Below are positions 28,592-39,600 of a stretch of DNA of 64,000 nucleotides, piece after piece. Both the position numbers and the translations under genes were made by a program. This DNA is from an uncultured Clostridia bacterium (GTDB lineage: Bacteria > Bacillota > Clostridia > TANB77 > CAG-508), in the NCBI GenBank assembly GCA_934154515.1, contig CAKPGD010000001.1:6449-70448 (forward strand), read 5' to 3'. The notes beneath the pieces were generated by a model that had not been told where the DNA came from, did no database searches, and worked only from the letters and a program-made list of their open reading frames with translations. Numbering within the stretch: the first letter of the stretch is position 1; each line of letters begins with the position of its first letter.

Positions 28592-29524
28592 CTATTTGAA
28601 CTCTTTTCTTCTATCTATTACATATGTACTTCCTTGTATTGTTTTTGCTAAATGTTTTACTTCTGCCCCTGCTTCTCCTATTTCTAACACATTATCGAAT
28701 TTTCCTTTTACTACTTCTACTACTCCTATCGATATTGATGTAAGTGGGAATTGTTCTATTACTCCTTTTCTGTTTTCTACTTCTATGTACCCTTTTTCTT
28801 TATCTTCTTTGGTATAATACTTTCCAACTTTTGCATCGAATTCTACAACTATATTTTGACAGATGCTCTCACAGTCTTTTCCAGATATTATTCCTATAAA
28901 GTCATCTCCTCCAATGTGTCCTACAAAGCTGTCCTGATATTCTTTTGTATGCACATTTCTTAATATTACATCTGCTGTAAATTTTATTATTTCATCTCCT
29001 TTTAAGAATCCATACACATCATTATATGCTTTAAAGTTATCTAAATCGAAATACATCATAGTAAATTCTTCTTCATTTAGAAGTCTTTTTTTCATTTCTG
29101 CTTGTATTTGTACATTTCCTGGAAGTCCTGTTAGAGGACTTACTCTTCTATTTGCATATAATAAGCTTAATACATTTTGTATTGTATAATATAAATATTC
29201 TTTATCTACTGGAACTCTTATATAATGTGCTATTCCTATTTCAAGCATTTTTAGTTTGTGGTCATGTTCTTTTCTTGATGTTACAATTATAATAGGTGTA
29301 ATACTATTGTTTTCATCTGCCTTTATGTTTTTGCACATTTGTACTCCGTCTTCTAAAAAACTATCTTCATTTATTATTATTAAAGATGGTATATTTCTTA
29401 ATGCTGTATCTATATTGTTGGTTGTTACTCTTGTTACTTTATATTCTTTTTCTTCTTTAAAAATTTCTTTTATAATTTTCTCTAATTTATGTCCATCATC
29501 TATTATATATATTTCTTGTAACAT
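28592..29524 (-). CDS. Diguanylate cyclase: receiver-like domain plus GGDEF domain
   Basis: The 310-aa protein has an N-terminal receiver-like domain (about 1-125: EIYIIDDGHK, IIINEDSFLEDG, IIIVTSRKEHD) and a C-terminal GGDEF domain (about 135-305: SPLTGLPGN, YFDLDNFKAYND, GGDDF at 205-209). GGDEF enzymes join two GTP into c-di-GMP. The active-site GGDDF is intact. The usual RxxD inhibitory site five residues before it reads YQDS, so product inhibition is probably absent. The start at 29524 is preferred over a longer frame because AAGGA lies 10 bases before it. It sits upstream of cwlD and the NRPS array on the same strand, opposite in activity to the HD-GYP regulator. Confidence 0.9.
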   Translation of the reverse strand: MLQEIYIIDDGHKLEKIIKEIFKEEKEYKVTRVTTNNIDTALRNIPSLIIINEDSFLEDGVQMCKNIKADENNSITPIIIVTSRKEHDHKLKMLEIGIAHYIRVPVDKEYLYYTIQNVLSLLYANRRVSPLTGLPGNVQIQAEMKKRLLNEEEFTMMYFDLDNFKAYNDVYGFLKGDEIIKFTADVILRNVHTKEYQDSFVGHIGGDDFIGIISGKDCESICQNIVVEFDAKVGKYYTKEDKEKGYIEVENRKGVIEQFPLTSISIGVVEVVKGKFDNVLEIGEAGAEVKHLAKTIQGSTYVIDRRKEFK

Positions 29525-29667
29525 ATTCTTTTGTTCCTTTCTCATGTAAGATTTATTTTTTATTAACTTTTTATCTCTGGTCTTTTTTATCTTATTTCGC
29601 TTTTTTTAGCTTATTATTTTTATTATTCTTATTTTGCTGTTTTTACTTTTTTCTTACTTTTATTTTT

Positions 29668-30486
29668 TTATTTTTCTTTCTTACTATTTTCCTTCTTGCT
29701 ATTCTTCTTTTTTATTTTCTTTAGTGCTTCTATATCTATTTTTTCACTTAAGAAATTAGAAATTTTCTCAGACTTCATTGTTGGGAATGCCTTTTGAAGT
29801 CTTCTTGCCTCTCTATATAAATTTAATTTTATTTTTGATTGTTGTAATTTTAATTTTCTAATTAATTCTTCTAGTTTAGATTTAGCTTGTGAGTTTATAG
29901 CATTTTCTTTTAATTGTTCTATATTTATCTTTATTTTTTCACTAAGTTCATTTATTTTTTCTATTGCTTCTGTAAACTTAGCCATTGATAATATTGTTGT
30001 TATTATATCTACTATGAATATTATGTATATTACTATTGTTGAATATAATAATGTTTTTTCTGGTATTAAATGAATTATATTTTCTACAAATGGGTGTACC
30101 CATTCTATAAATACTACTCCTAAAACTCCCCAAAATATTGAGTTTATTAGACATACTCTCCCATTTATATTTAATTTGTAATTTGTGTAGTCCCAATATT
30201 TTTGTTTAAATACTTTTTCTAAAAATACACCAACTATGTATTCCCATATAGATAGTACTATAAAAGATACTATAAATAACAATATTATTTTGCCTTTTAA
30301 AAAGTTTAATGTTAATATCATAAATATTGCGGCTAAACCATATATTGGACAGTATGGTCCTTTTAAAAAACCGCTGTTTACAAATTGCTTTTCCCATGCT
30401 GTTTTGTATATACTTTCTAGTATCCACCCGAAGAAAGAATATATAATCAGATATACAAACATATTAAGTATAAATTCTGTATTCAC
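29668..30486 (-). CDS. CmpB-family membrane protein (putative ABC transporter permease)
   Basis: The 272-aa protein starts with GTG (ribosome binding site AAGGGG) and has about five membrane helices in residues 1-180, with FGWILESIYKT and NSGFLKGPYCPIYG, the marks of the ABC_trans_CmpB family (PF06541). The C-terminal 90 residues are a charged helix ending in a Lys/Ser tail (KKNSKKENSKKEK). The family is annotated as a possible ABC permease, but its real function is not known and no ATPase gene is adjacent. It lies 180 bp after the Ig-like protein gene and 140 bp before the GGDEF gene. Confidence 0.8.
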   Translation of the reverse strand: MNTEFILNMFVYLIIYSFFGWILESIYKTAWEKQFVNSGFLKGPYCPIYGLAAIFMILTLNFLKGKIILLFIVSFIVLSIWEYIVGVFLEKVFKQKYWDYTNYKLNINGRVCLINSIFWGVLGVVFIEWVHPFVENIIHLIPEKTLLYSTIVIYIIFIVDIITTILSMAKFTEAIEKINELSEKIKINIEQLKENAINSQAKSKLEELIRKLKLQQSKIKLNLYREARRLQKAFPTMKSEKISNFLSEKIDIEALKKIKKKNSKKENSKKEK

Positions 30487-30516
30487 TCTGTTATCCCCTT
30501 GTTTTTATTTTATAAA

Positions 30517-30539
30517 GGGCGTAATTTTTTATTACGCCC
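30517..30539 (-). terminator. Terminator after the Ig-like membrane protein gene
   Basis: Nine-base GC-containing arms (GGGCGTAAT/ATTACGCCC) surround a short T-rich loop about 110 bp after the stop codon of the upstream minus-strand gene. The trailing T-run is stronger on the plus strand. Confidence 0.6.
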
Positions 30540-30650
30540 GCTTTTTATGTTTATGTTTTTATTTTTATATCTATTTCTTTAGAAAATTTCTTATTTTTGT
30601 TTTACGTTAATGTTATAAATAGTCTGTTTTCAAGTATTCTTTCAACTAAT

Positions 30651-31574
30651 CTATCGTATTATTTGTTTAGTTACTTGTTCTGATAAGCCACTTACATTAT
30701 ATGCTGTTATAACTATGTTATTTTCTCCCGATTGTAGTTTTTGTATAAATTTTGCTTCTTTCATATTTAGCGGTGTTCCTGTATCTTCTGAATCTGTAGA
30801 AGATAGTTGTCCATTTACCGTTATTTCTATTTTTTGTATATTTTCTTCGTCTTTAACTGTAACTACTATTTCATCATTTTGCTCTTCTATTTCTATGGTT
30901 GGCTTTTTAGCTCCTTTAAATACTTGTTCTTTTGTTGTTTCATTTCCTGCTGCATCTACTGCTGTTATTTTCAAGGTATGTTCACCTTTTAGTATTGATA
31001 TTTTTTCTTCTATTTGCTTTAATGAATCTTCTCTTGGTTCTACTGTTGTTTTGTCTTCTTCATCCCAATTATATGACATTTGTCTTAATTCTCTATCGTC
31101 TCTTGCTACTATTTTTACTTTTGAACCTTCAACAGCAAACTCTATTTCTGGCGCTATAGTATCTTTTTCTGATACTTTGAAATCTTTTGTATATGTATAT
31201 TCTGCTTTTGTGTTATCTATAATTATTAATTTTAATGTATTTTCTCCAGTTGGAAGATCTATTTCTTCTTTTATGCTTGTTTGTCCTTTTCCTTGCATTG
31301 TAATTGTTGTACCATTATTCCAAGAATAATTTATTTTATCTATTGCTCTATCATGAATAATGCTGATTTGAACTTTACCATCTATTTCTTCTACCGTGAT
31401 AACTGGTTCTGATAATCCTTTTTTAGAATTATTTGAGCTTGCTATTCCATATATTCCTTTTCCTATTAATGCTATTGCAAATAATGTTATAATTACTGCA
31501 AATATAATTATTACTGTTTTTATTTCTAGAGGTCCTTTCTTTTTATTACCCCCAGTGTATAATATTTGATTCAT
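30651..31574 (-). CDS. Membrane-anchored protein with three Ig-like repeats
   Basis: The 307-aa product has a cytoplasmic N-terminus, one membrane helix at about residues 20-45 and three similar extracytoplasmic beta-sandwich repeats starting near VITVEEIDGKVQISI, IEFAVEGSKVKIVA and TIEIEEQNDEIVVTV. Each ends in a strand of the form GENTLKLIIID, GEHTLKITAVDAAGNET or GENNIVITAYNVSG. This is the pattern of bacterial Ig/cadherin-like adhesion repeats. The start has GAGGTG upstream, and a promoter with an extended -10 lies about 25 bp before it. No enzymatic motif is seen; a cell-surface structural or binding role is the likely reading. Confidence 0.75.
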   Translation of the reverse strand: MNQILYTGGNKKKGPLEIKTVIIIFAVIITLFAIALIGKGIYGIASSNNSKKGLSEPVITVEEIDGKVQISIIHDRAIDKINYSWNNGTTITMQGKGQTSIKEEIDLPTGENTLKLIIIDNTKAEYTYTKDFKVSEKDTIAPEIEFAVEGSKVKIVARDDRELRQMSYNWDEEDKTTVEPREDSLKQIEEKISILKGEHTLKITAVDAAGNETTKEQVFKGAKKPTIEIEEQNDEIVVTVKDEENIQKIEITVNGQLSSTDSEDTGTPLNMKEAKFIQKLQSGENNIVITAYNVSGLSEQVTKQIIR

Positions 31575-31598
31575 ATTTTCACCTCATATTCATAAAAA

Positions 31599-31627
31599 AT
31601 TATATCACAACATATTTTTAATGTAAA
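31599..31627 (-). promoter_or_regulatory. Predicted promoter of the Ig-like membrane protein gene
   Basis: The minus strand has TTTACA (31622-31627), a 17-bp spacer ending in TGA, and TATAAT (31599-31604), an extended -10 promoter just after the preceding terminator. Confidence 0.7.
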
Positions 31628-31631
31628 CAAT

Positions 31632-31674
31632 AAAAAAAGAAAAATCTAACTAAAAGTCAGATTTTTCTTTTTTT
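31632..31674. terminator. Bidirectional terminator of the giant surface-protein operon
   Basis: The stem AGAAAAATCT/AGATTTTTCT is flanked by an A-run and a T-run of seven. It lies 12 bp after the stop codon of the 1636-aa protein. Confidence 0.85.
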
Positions 31675-31685
31675 GTATTATTTAA

Positions 31686-34600
31686 TTATTTTCTTAACAC
31701 TTTTTTCTTAATGAATATTATTCCTGCAATTAGTATTCCACTTGATAGAAGTATTACTGCTCCTATTACATATGGCATCGCTGTTGTACCAAATGGTGGT
31801 AATATTTTAACAACTTCTGATACGTTGCTGTCTACTTCTTGAGCATCTTTTGTTGGGTTTTGGTTACCAACTACTGAGTATGCCATTCTTCTACCTACGC
31901 TATTGCTTATTGTTGTAATTTCTACAATATTTCTGTAAGTTAAGTCGTCTGTTTCGTTTTCTGAAGTAATTAATTGAGTTAATACTAAGTCATCTGATAC
32001 ACTGCTTTCGTTTGGATTATATTTTTCTGGTACTAATGCTTTATTTGCAATGTTTGATTTTTCACTTGTTACTATAATTGTATTGTATTTTCCAGTTTCA
32101 TTTGCAAGTGTTGTATTAACTGCTCCTGCAAGTAATTCTTCTTGTGTTATAGTTTTCCAAGCTTTGTTATATTCTGCATAGAATTGTAAGTTATTTGCTA
32201 TGTAGTCAACTACTTGATTTGCTTGTGTTTTTACAACATTGTTCATATCTGATACTACACCTGTATAGTAGAAGCTATTATCTTTGTAATCTACTTCTCC
32301 TACGTTTGTTACTGTAACTTTATATGAAATTTTTATTGTTGCACCATGCATTAATTCTTCGTCCATACTTAATTGTACTAATCCAAATGTTGCATCATAT
32401 GAGTTTTTCTCTCTTATTTCTGCCATTGGGTCTGATACCAATTTGTTGTCTTTATATTTAAATTTATATGGTTTATGTTTTCTCCATAATACGTTTGTTG
32501 CTTTTTGTGATGCATCAAATAATGTTGAACCGTCTGCTAATGTTAATTTAACATTTGTTACTTCTTTATTAATTGCAAGTTGTGCTTTTGGTCTTTCTTC
32601 AAGTCCTAAGTTTACATTTGTAATTTTATAAGCTCCGTTTTTGCTTTCTTGGTCAACACCTTCACTTGTATTTCTGTCATATTCTACTTCTACATTAATT
32701 AAACCTGTTTCTGCTGTCATTTGAATTTTTGCCATTAATTCGTTTAATTTATTTGTAAGTTCTGCTTCGTTTAAAGGCATTTGCTCATGTGATGCTAAAA
32801 CTTCTGCAATATAATTCATAACGCTCTTATCTGAATAGTCTATAACTTTATTTCTTATGCTTTCAATGTCTTTTGCATCTGATACATTTGCATTAGCGTC
32901 TGATGCTGTTACATCATATAAGTAACCTTTTTGCTCTCTTTCACTTACTAATGGACTTGCTGTTTCATTGTTGCTTGCATTTGTTTTGAATGTTGTTACT
33001 GTTGTTAATTCTTCTCCTAATGTTTTTTGTCCATTTACCCAAGTAGGGTCTTTTCTCCATACATATGAATTATTTTGTGTAATTCCTGTTTGATATGTTG
33101 TTGATTTATAGTCTTGACCATTATATGATTTAACGTTTTGTCCTTTTACTCCTTGTGCATTTGTTATTGCTGTTGAGGTATTTGGAAGAACTGTTTTTAC
33201 AGTATCTCCGTAGATAAATCTAACAACAAAGTTTCCTGTTGGGTATGATTTAAATATGTATTTACCTTCTGCTTCGTCTACTACATCTGGTATTAAATTC
33301 TTTCCGTCAGCTCCCTCTTTGTTTATTATAGGTTTATATGTGTCTGCTGAATTGAAATGATTTTGTCCAGATGAAATTGTTTGCCATACATATTCTGTTC
33401 CATTGCTTCTTAATTCAACTAATTGAACTGTTACACCATTTATTGCTGATTCTTTTGAACTATCGTATATACCATCGCCGACTGCTGTAACTTGTTCTTG
33501 ATTAATTACATTTCTTTCTTCTTCCCATACAGTACCTTCTATTACTCTGTTTTCATCATTTTTGTATAATAGTAATCTAATATTTGGTGCTTTATCTGTA
33601 TCGTCTTCAAAATTACTATTATTAATTGTTCCGTCTTTTGGTACGTCGTTTGGATTTAAGTTACCATTTACTGAGTCATAATCGAATAATCCTGCTACTT
33701 TGTCGTATCCAGATACACTACCAACGTTTGGTATATAAGTTCCATTTCTGTAGTATGTTCTAAATCCGTTAATTTCAGCAATATTTTCTTTTCCTACTCC
33801 GTTTAATGTTGCTTCTATTTCTCCAGTTGTGCTATTGTATTTCCAATTATTTTCATCTAATAATACATTTCTGTCTTCATCTTTGTTTACTTTAAAAGTT
33901 AAGTAAACATATGCTGTTTGACCTGATGTTAATTTAGTATTTTCTAGTCCACGTACATATAATCTGTTGTAACCATCTATTGTACTTGAGTTTCCTTCTC
34001 CATATCTGCTAGAATCTTGTGCATTTACTTGTAATGTACTATCTCCTACTTTAATGTAAGAACGTTCTGCTACATATGTGTAGTCTTTATCGTAGTAATC
34101 TACTATTTCCATTACTTGACCAAGTGCTGATTGCGATTGGTTACGAACCATTAATTTATATGTTACATATACATTAAGTTCATCATTTTCTGAAGCTCCA
34201 TAGTCTGCGTAATTGTTTCCATATGCATTATCTACTTTATAAATGTAGTCAGATGGATATATTTCTCTTGAATATTCTGAATTATAATATGCATCTGAAA
34301 GTCTTACATTTATATCCCAAGTATTATCATTTAATTCTCTCTTATTGTAGTTGTAAGTTTGTGACTTACCATTTATTTCTATTGTAGCTGTTGCTACGTC
34401 TTTTCTTAATGCTAAGTCAAATATTTCTCTTGGGTTTAAACCAAAGTCTATATTTAAATGTTTTGGATATAATGCTTTATATAATACACCTGCTATTGTT
34501 CTTGATAATGTACTTTCTGTAAATTTATCGTATATTGGATAAACTACTCTTGTTGTATCAAGTCCTGTGTATGAAGATATTCTACTATCTTCTATAAATT

Positions 34601-36596
34601 GTAATTTACTTTTTGTTGTATTATTGTTTCCGAAGTGATTTAATGTATTTTCATATGCAGATGAATAATTTTTTGTTGATACTGCTTGGTCTATTAAATA
34701 TTCATAAACTTCTTGTATTCCATATGGTGTTTCACTTGATGTTTTGTTTATTATCCATGCTGTATTTGAAGAACCTGCACTATAATATAAACTCTTTCTT
34801 ACTGTATAGTTTCCTGGTGCTGAGCCTATTTGTGCGAAGTTATCATTAAATGCATTTCTTTCACTTGCTATTTCTGTTGCATTATTTATTTTTCCTGCAA
34901 GTCTATCTTCATTTGTTAGACTTGAGTTATATTGTGTTGCTTGATATAGTTGTCCATTATATATAAATTCTATATAATATTTTTGTTGTGCATCTAAGTT
35001 AGTAAATTCATAATGTCCATTTGTATCTGTTACTGTTCTTTTTAATTCTGCACCATTTGAAAGATGTAGTATTACTTCTATACCTTTCATCCAGCTTTCG
35101 TTAGAATCTTTTACACCATTTGGAAGTGATTGTTTTGCCGAATCTTGGTCTTCCCATACATTTCCTGCTAAAACAATTTGCATGTTTTTCTCTGGTGGTG
35201 TGTTTGGTGGTGTTGTTGGTTCTATTTTTTGTGGTATGTCTATTTCTAGGCTTGCACTATTTACCCATCTAGTTGAATTTGCTGATAACATTTTTTGTGC
35301 TCTTGTATCGTCCACTCTTACTACACTACCACTTATAATTTCACATGTGAATGTGCAGCCACCACACTCTCCATTATATTCAGTATGGCTTCCTACTACT
35401 CCCCATTCTGTGCCTATTACATTTCCTTTTGAATCATATACAGGTTTATTACCATAGTCATCTACTTTTCTTGGATGATTTTTTGGACAGTAAGGTGTGT
35501 GGTTATCTCTATATACTGTTTGATAATAAGCTGGTTTGTAATATGTTATTACAGATTTTGCTTCCATCCATTTGAAATCTACATGTACTTTCACAATTTT
35601 TTGTTGAGTAGTAGTAAATTTTACATAGAACTCTTCTCCTGGTGTAGGATATAGTTGTCCTAAGTAGTTTCTAGATACGTAACTATTATCTTGATGTTCA
35701 TCTGGATTAAAATATCCATAATGTTTTCCATCTACATATGTAAAGTATTCTGTCCCATTTCTTATAATTGAGTTTATTTCTATTCTGTTTGAATTTTCAT
35801 CTAATAGATACATATCTGTAATTCCACCATAGTACATTCCATAGTTTCCGCTAATATAATTTATAGAAAATGGTCCTGCTATATATTCGTTTGCTTTTCC
35901 TGTTCTTGTTACTTTTACTTTGCTTTTATTTGTAACATCACCTTTTACCATTGTGTTACCATTGTTTTTTATTTTTGTCATAAAATCGCTATAGTTTACA
36001 GCATATTGGTTTATGATATCCGCATTATCACCATTTGAAGTTTGTGGTGGGTTCTTTTTATTTGCACTTAATGAACCTGTTCTCCATATTGCTTGTTGTT
36101 TTAATGGGCTCCAGTCATTATATCCTGTCATTGTTGGGTTTGTATAAGATAGTATAAATGCTTCTTCATAATTTGCATCACGTCTACTATCTAGTTCATA
36201 ATAAGTTCTTGATCTTTTCATTTCTGGTTTTATGCATTTTTCATTAGCTTTTTCACCTATATGTCCTCTTGCTTCTGCAAGTAAGGCTTCAAATGAATAC
36301 TTATAGCTTAAACTTAATGTTCCACCTTTCATTGCACAGTATACTGCTTCTCCATTATAGTGTGCTCTGTAAAAAGTTTCACCGTTCCAGTTTTCTTTTG
36401 TTACAGTTGTTGTATCAAAAAGTGCTCCTGGTGCCATTGCTAATGTTTCTTCTTCTACTTTAGTTGTTTCTTGTATTTCTCCTACTGAAGTTACATTTCT
36501 TACAGAAGTAGGTACAAATTTTATTACTAAAAATGTAACTACTGCTACAAGAGCAACTATTATTAAATTAATTAATACCTTCATTTTATTTTTCAT
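31686..36596 (-). CDS. Giant surface protein with thioester-like N-terminus and SdrD B-like domains
   Basis: The 1636-aa protein has an N-terminal hydrophobic segment (7-28). Residues 70-180 carry YCAMKGG (Cys87) and KQQAIW (Gln167), resembling the Cys and Q-x-A-aliphatic-Trp motifs of TQXA thioester adhesin domains. A Cys-rich stretch near 375-435 (YCPKNH, CGGCTFTC) may bind metal. SdrD B/Cna B-like domains start near GNVWEDQD (about 480) and GTVWEEERN (about 1040), with DUF11-like stretches between. The C-terminus is a membrane helix ending KKKVLRK, preceded by LPPFGTT rather than a canonical LPXTG. It follows its partner gene by 19 bp and ends in a terminator. Likely role: cell-surface adhesin. 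Confidence 0.8.
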   Translation of the reverse strand: MKNKMKVLINLIIVALVAVVTFLVIKFVPTSVRNVTSVGEIQETTKVEEETLAMAPGALFDTTTVTKENWNGETFYRAHYNGEAVYCAMKGGTLSLSYKYSFEALLAEARGHIGEKANEKCIKPEMKRSRTYYELDSRRDANYEEAFILSYTNPTMTGYNDWSPLKQQAIWRTGSLSANKKNPPQTSNGDNADIINQYAVNYSDFMTKIKNNGNTMVKGDVTNKSKVKVTRTGKANEYIAGPFSINYISGNYGMYYGGITDMYLLDENSNRIEINSIIRNGTEYFTYVDGKHYGYFNPDEHQDNSYVSRNYLGQLYPTPGEEFYVKFTTTQQKIVKVHVDFKWMEAKSVITYYKPAYYQTVYRDNHTPYCPKNHPRKVDDYGNKPVYDSKGNVIGTEWGVVGSHTEYNGECGGCTFTCEIISGSVVRVDDTRAQKMLSANSTRWVNSASLEIDIPQKIEPTTPPNTPPEKNMQIVLAGNVWEDQDSAKQSLPNGVKDSNESWMKGIEVILHLSNGAELKRTVTDTNGHYEFTNLDAQQKYYIEFIYNGQLYQATQYNSSLTNEDRLAGKINNATEIASERNAFNDNFAQIGSAPGNYTVRKSLYYSAGSSNTAWIINKTSSETPYGIQEVYEYLIDQAVSTKNYSSAYENTLNHFGNNNTTKSKLQFIEDSRISSYTGLDTTRVVYPIYDKFTESTLSRTIAGVLYKALYPKHLNIDFGLNPREIFDLALRKDVATATIEINGKSQTYNYNKRELNDNTWDINVRLSDAYYNSEYSREIYPSDYIYKVDNAYGNNYADYGASENDELNVYVTYKLMVRNQSQSALGQVMEIVDYYDKDYTYVAERSYIKVGDSTLQVNAQDSSRYGEGNSSTIDGYNRLYVRGLENTKLTSGQTAYVYLTFKVNKDEDRNVLLDENNWKYNSTTGEIEATLNGVGKENIAEINGFRTYYRNGTYIPNVGSVSGYDKVAGLFDYDSVNGNLNPNDVPKDGTINNSNFEDDTDKAPNIRLLLYKNDENRVIEGTVWEEERNVINQEQVTAVGDGIYDSSKESAINGVTVQLVELRSNGTEYVWQTISSGQNHFNSADTYKPIINKEGADGKNLIPDVVDEAEGKYIFKSYPTGNFVVRFIYGDTVKTVLPNTSTAITNAQGVKGQNVKSYNGQDYKSTTYQTGITQNNSYVWRKDPTWVNGQKTLGEELTTVTTFKTNASNNETASPLVSEREQKGYLYDVTASDANANVSDAKDIESIRNKVIDYSDKSVMNYIAEVLASHEQMPLNEAELTNKLNELMAKIQMTAETGLINVEVEYDRNTSEGVDQESKNGAYKITNVNLGLEERPKAQLAINKEVTNVKLTLADGSTLFDASQKATNVLWRKHKPYKFKYKDNKLVSDPMAEIREKNSYDATFGLVQLSMDEELMHGATIKISYKVTVTNVGEVDYKDNSFYYTGVVSDMNNVVKTQANQVVDYIANNLQFYAEYNKAWKTITQEELLAGAVNTTLANETGKYNTIIVTSEKSNIANKALVPEKYNPNESSVSDDLVLTQLITSENETDDLTYRNIVEITTISNSVGRRMAYSVVGNQNPTKDAQEVDSNVSEVVKILPPFGTTAMPYVIGAVILLSSGILIAGIIFIKKKVLRK

Positions 36597-36615
36597 AATA
36601 TTTATACCCCCTTCA

Positions 36616-39600
36616 TTATATTTTTCTTAAAACTTTTTTTCTAATTATGTAAGCACTTGCTGCTAATATTCCACATATTACTATAGAAATTATTGCTGTA
36701 TAAATTATTGCATCACCAGTTTTTACTGATATTACAAGGTCTGCTGCTGACATATCGTTTTCATTACTGTTTTTATTTCCTGGTGTTGAATTCATATCTG
36801 TAATTCCTTCTTCGTTGTATACTTCATATATTTCTGCATTGTTGTTTACTATACCTGTATTATTTTCTGTCATTTTTCTTGTTAATGTTAAGTTTACTTC
36901 TAGTGTTTCTCCTGGTAGTAATTTAGTATTTGCAAGGCTTGAATTATATAAGTCTCCATTTGTAGATTGATACCAGTCTCTATTTAATTCTGAATTGAAT
37001 TTCATATCATTTGGTACGTAATCTACTATCTTCTTAATATAGTTTGTTATTGCTCCTTCATTTGTAACTGTAATTTTGTAATTTACTATTACTGTTGCAT
37101 TAGAAAGTTCTTTTGCTGGTATTTCAACTTTTGCAAGTTTTACATCTTTGTAATCATATGTTTTTACTTTGTTTCCATATGTTACTGTTACAGAAGATAT
37201 ATATTTGTCTAGTCTTAAATCATTTTTCTCTGATTCGCAAAGTCCCATATCTATATTTCTTACACTTGCATCTTTTACTTTTATTGCATCTGATGTAGCA
37301 ACTGTTTTTTCTTTTCCGTCTATTGTCATTTTTACATTGATTACATCTGAGTTTACTGTATCTCCTACACCTTGTTTTTTGTATTCAGTTAAATCATATT
37401 TTGCACTGTTGTATACAAACACTACTAAATATTCTCCATTTTCTACATTTGCAAATCTGTATGTTCCTGAATTTGATGTAGTTGTTGTTGCAATTACTTC
37501 GTTTGTTTCTTTATTTAAAAGTCTTACTTCTATTCCTGCTAATAATTCTTCGTCTTCGTCTCTTCTACCATCTTTATTTTTGTCTAACCATGCTGTACCC
37601 ATAATTGAATATTTTCCTTCGTCATCATTTACTTGGTCGTCTCCTGATACATCATCACTGTCTATATGTGCATTTTTGTTATATTCTATTATTGTTTTTA
37701 CACTATTAGATGTAATTGATTCGAAGTTACTTCCAGATAATACTGCATTGTTTGTTATTTCTTTTTGTTTTGTTCCTGCATCTAATTTATCTGCTTCCAT
37801 TGTTATTTCTATTGTTATAGTAGTGTTAGCATTAACTTCGCTCCATTCTAGGTTAAATGTTTTCTCGTTATCATTTGAGATTATTTGGTCTTCTAATCCT
37901 TCTCTAATAACTTTTGCATATAGAATATGCATTCCTTCAGGTATTTGGTTTTCGAATTTAGCATTTGTTGCTATTACATTGCTTGTATTTTTTATTACAT
38001 ATTTGTATGTTATTTGTTCTTTTTCTTTTACATATTCGCTTTCCAGGTCTTCTTGTTTTATTTGCATTGATATTTTGTCTACTTTATTTTTTGCTTTGTT
38101 TGAATAATGTGTTCCTATATCTTTTGCTTCAAGTGTTGCAGAAGCTTCTATGTTTCCTTGAATATCTCCTATTTTTACTGTTACATCACAGTCAAATAAA
38201 CTATATAATTGTATTTTTTCTATGTAGAATATTTGTGTATTGTTTTCCTTATCAAACTCTGTTGTATATTTTATTGGTTCTTCTAGTACTATATTTTCTA
38301 CTAATTCTGTTTTTTCTACTGTTACACCTTCTGGTAATTTTATTTTTATTACTGCATTTTCTAATTCTGTATTTTTGCTTATTTCTTCAACTTTTACAGT
38401 ATATTTTAGTTCATCACCTTTTTGTAAGGTGTAGTTCGAACTAGCATCTGCGTACATTACCATTGATACATATCCATTGTCTAATTTTAATTTATATTCA
38501 TTTGACTCTACTTCTTTTTGAAGATTATCTGCATTTACTTTTACTGTGCTTGTTAATGCTATTTCTGGTAATTCAATTTTTTCTCCAGTATCTACATTTA
38601 TTAATCTTCTATGTTCGTATAATACATAGTCTTCTATTTTTAATTCATATTCTACTGTTTTTGTCTCTCCTGCTTTTAAAGTTCCTATTGTTATTGTTTT
38701 TGTTAATTCATCACTGTCATCATATCCTGTATAGAAAGATTCTTCTTTATATTCTGTGTGTTTAGTTGAATATTCTACTAATAATTTTTTCTCTGGATTT
38801 TCTAATATGCTTGCATCATTAGTATAATGACCATTACCATTTTCATCATAATAAGCATAAATCTTATCACTTGGAGCTGTTATATTTAATGCTACATTTT
38901 CTGCATCTACTGTTCCTTCATTTTTTACTGTTGCTATAAATTTAATATATTGTCCTTGTCTTACTACTGTATTTTCTGATATTTCTGATGTTAAAGTTGC
39001 TGTTAGAGTTGGTGCAATACCTGTTGTTAATGTTACCATTCTTGATACCGCTTTATCTGTAAGCGTTTGTTCTTCTTTTATATTGTCAAAATATACTACA
39101 TACATAGATTTTACAGTTTGTTCATATTTTAAGTTTTCTGGTATTTGCATATTATATGTAAATTTTAAACTATCTCCAGTGTTCATTGTGTAATTGTCTA
39201 GTACTATTAAATATGATTTTACTTTGCTATAATCTGTAACTTGTGTTGTCCAACCATTTGATGCAATGTTTAAGTCTTGTGTTGCATTTCCATTTTCACT
39301 ATAATAAATTGTTGCTCCTTCAAATCCATTTGTGTTTATTGCACTTGTCATTGGTGCATCAAATGTATTGTTTAAAGCTGTTTGATTATCTGCATTTGTT
39401 GTTTCTGTTGTAAATGTTCTTCCTAATATTCTTACATTTTTTATTACATTGCTGTAATTGTTTATTACTTGTATTTCTGTTGTTGCATTTTTTGCAGATG
39501 TTGTTACTTCAAGTGTTGCTTCTTTGTCTTCTGTTAAAGCTTCTACTTGAGCATTGTCTGCATAGTTTGATACTTTGTTTAATGTTACTATTCCTGTTGG

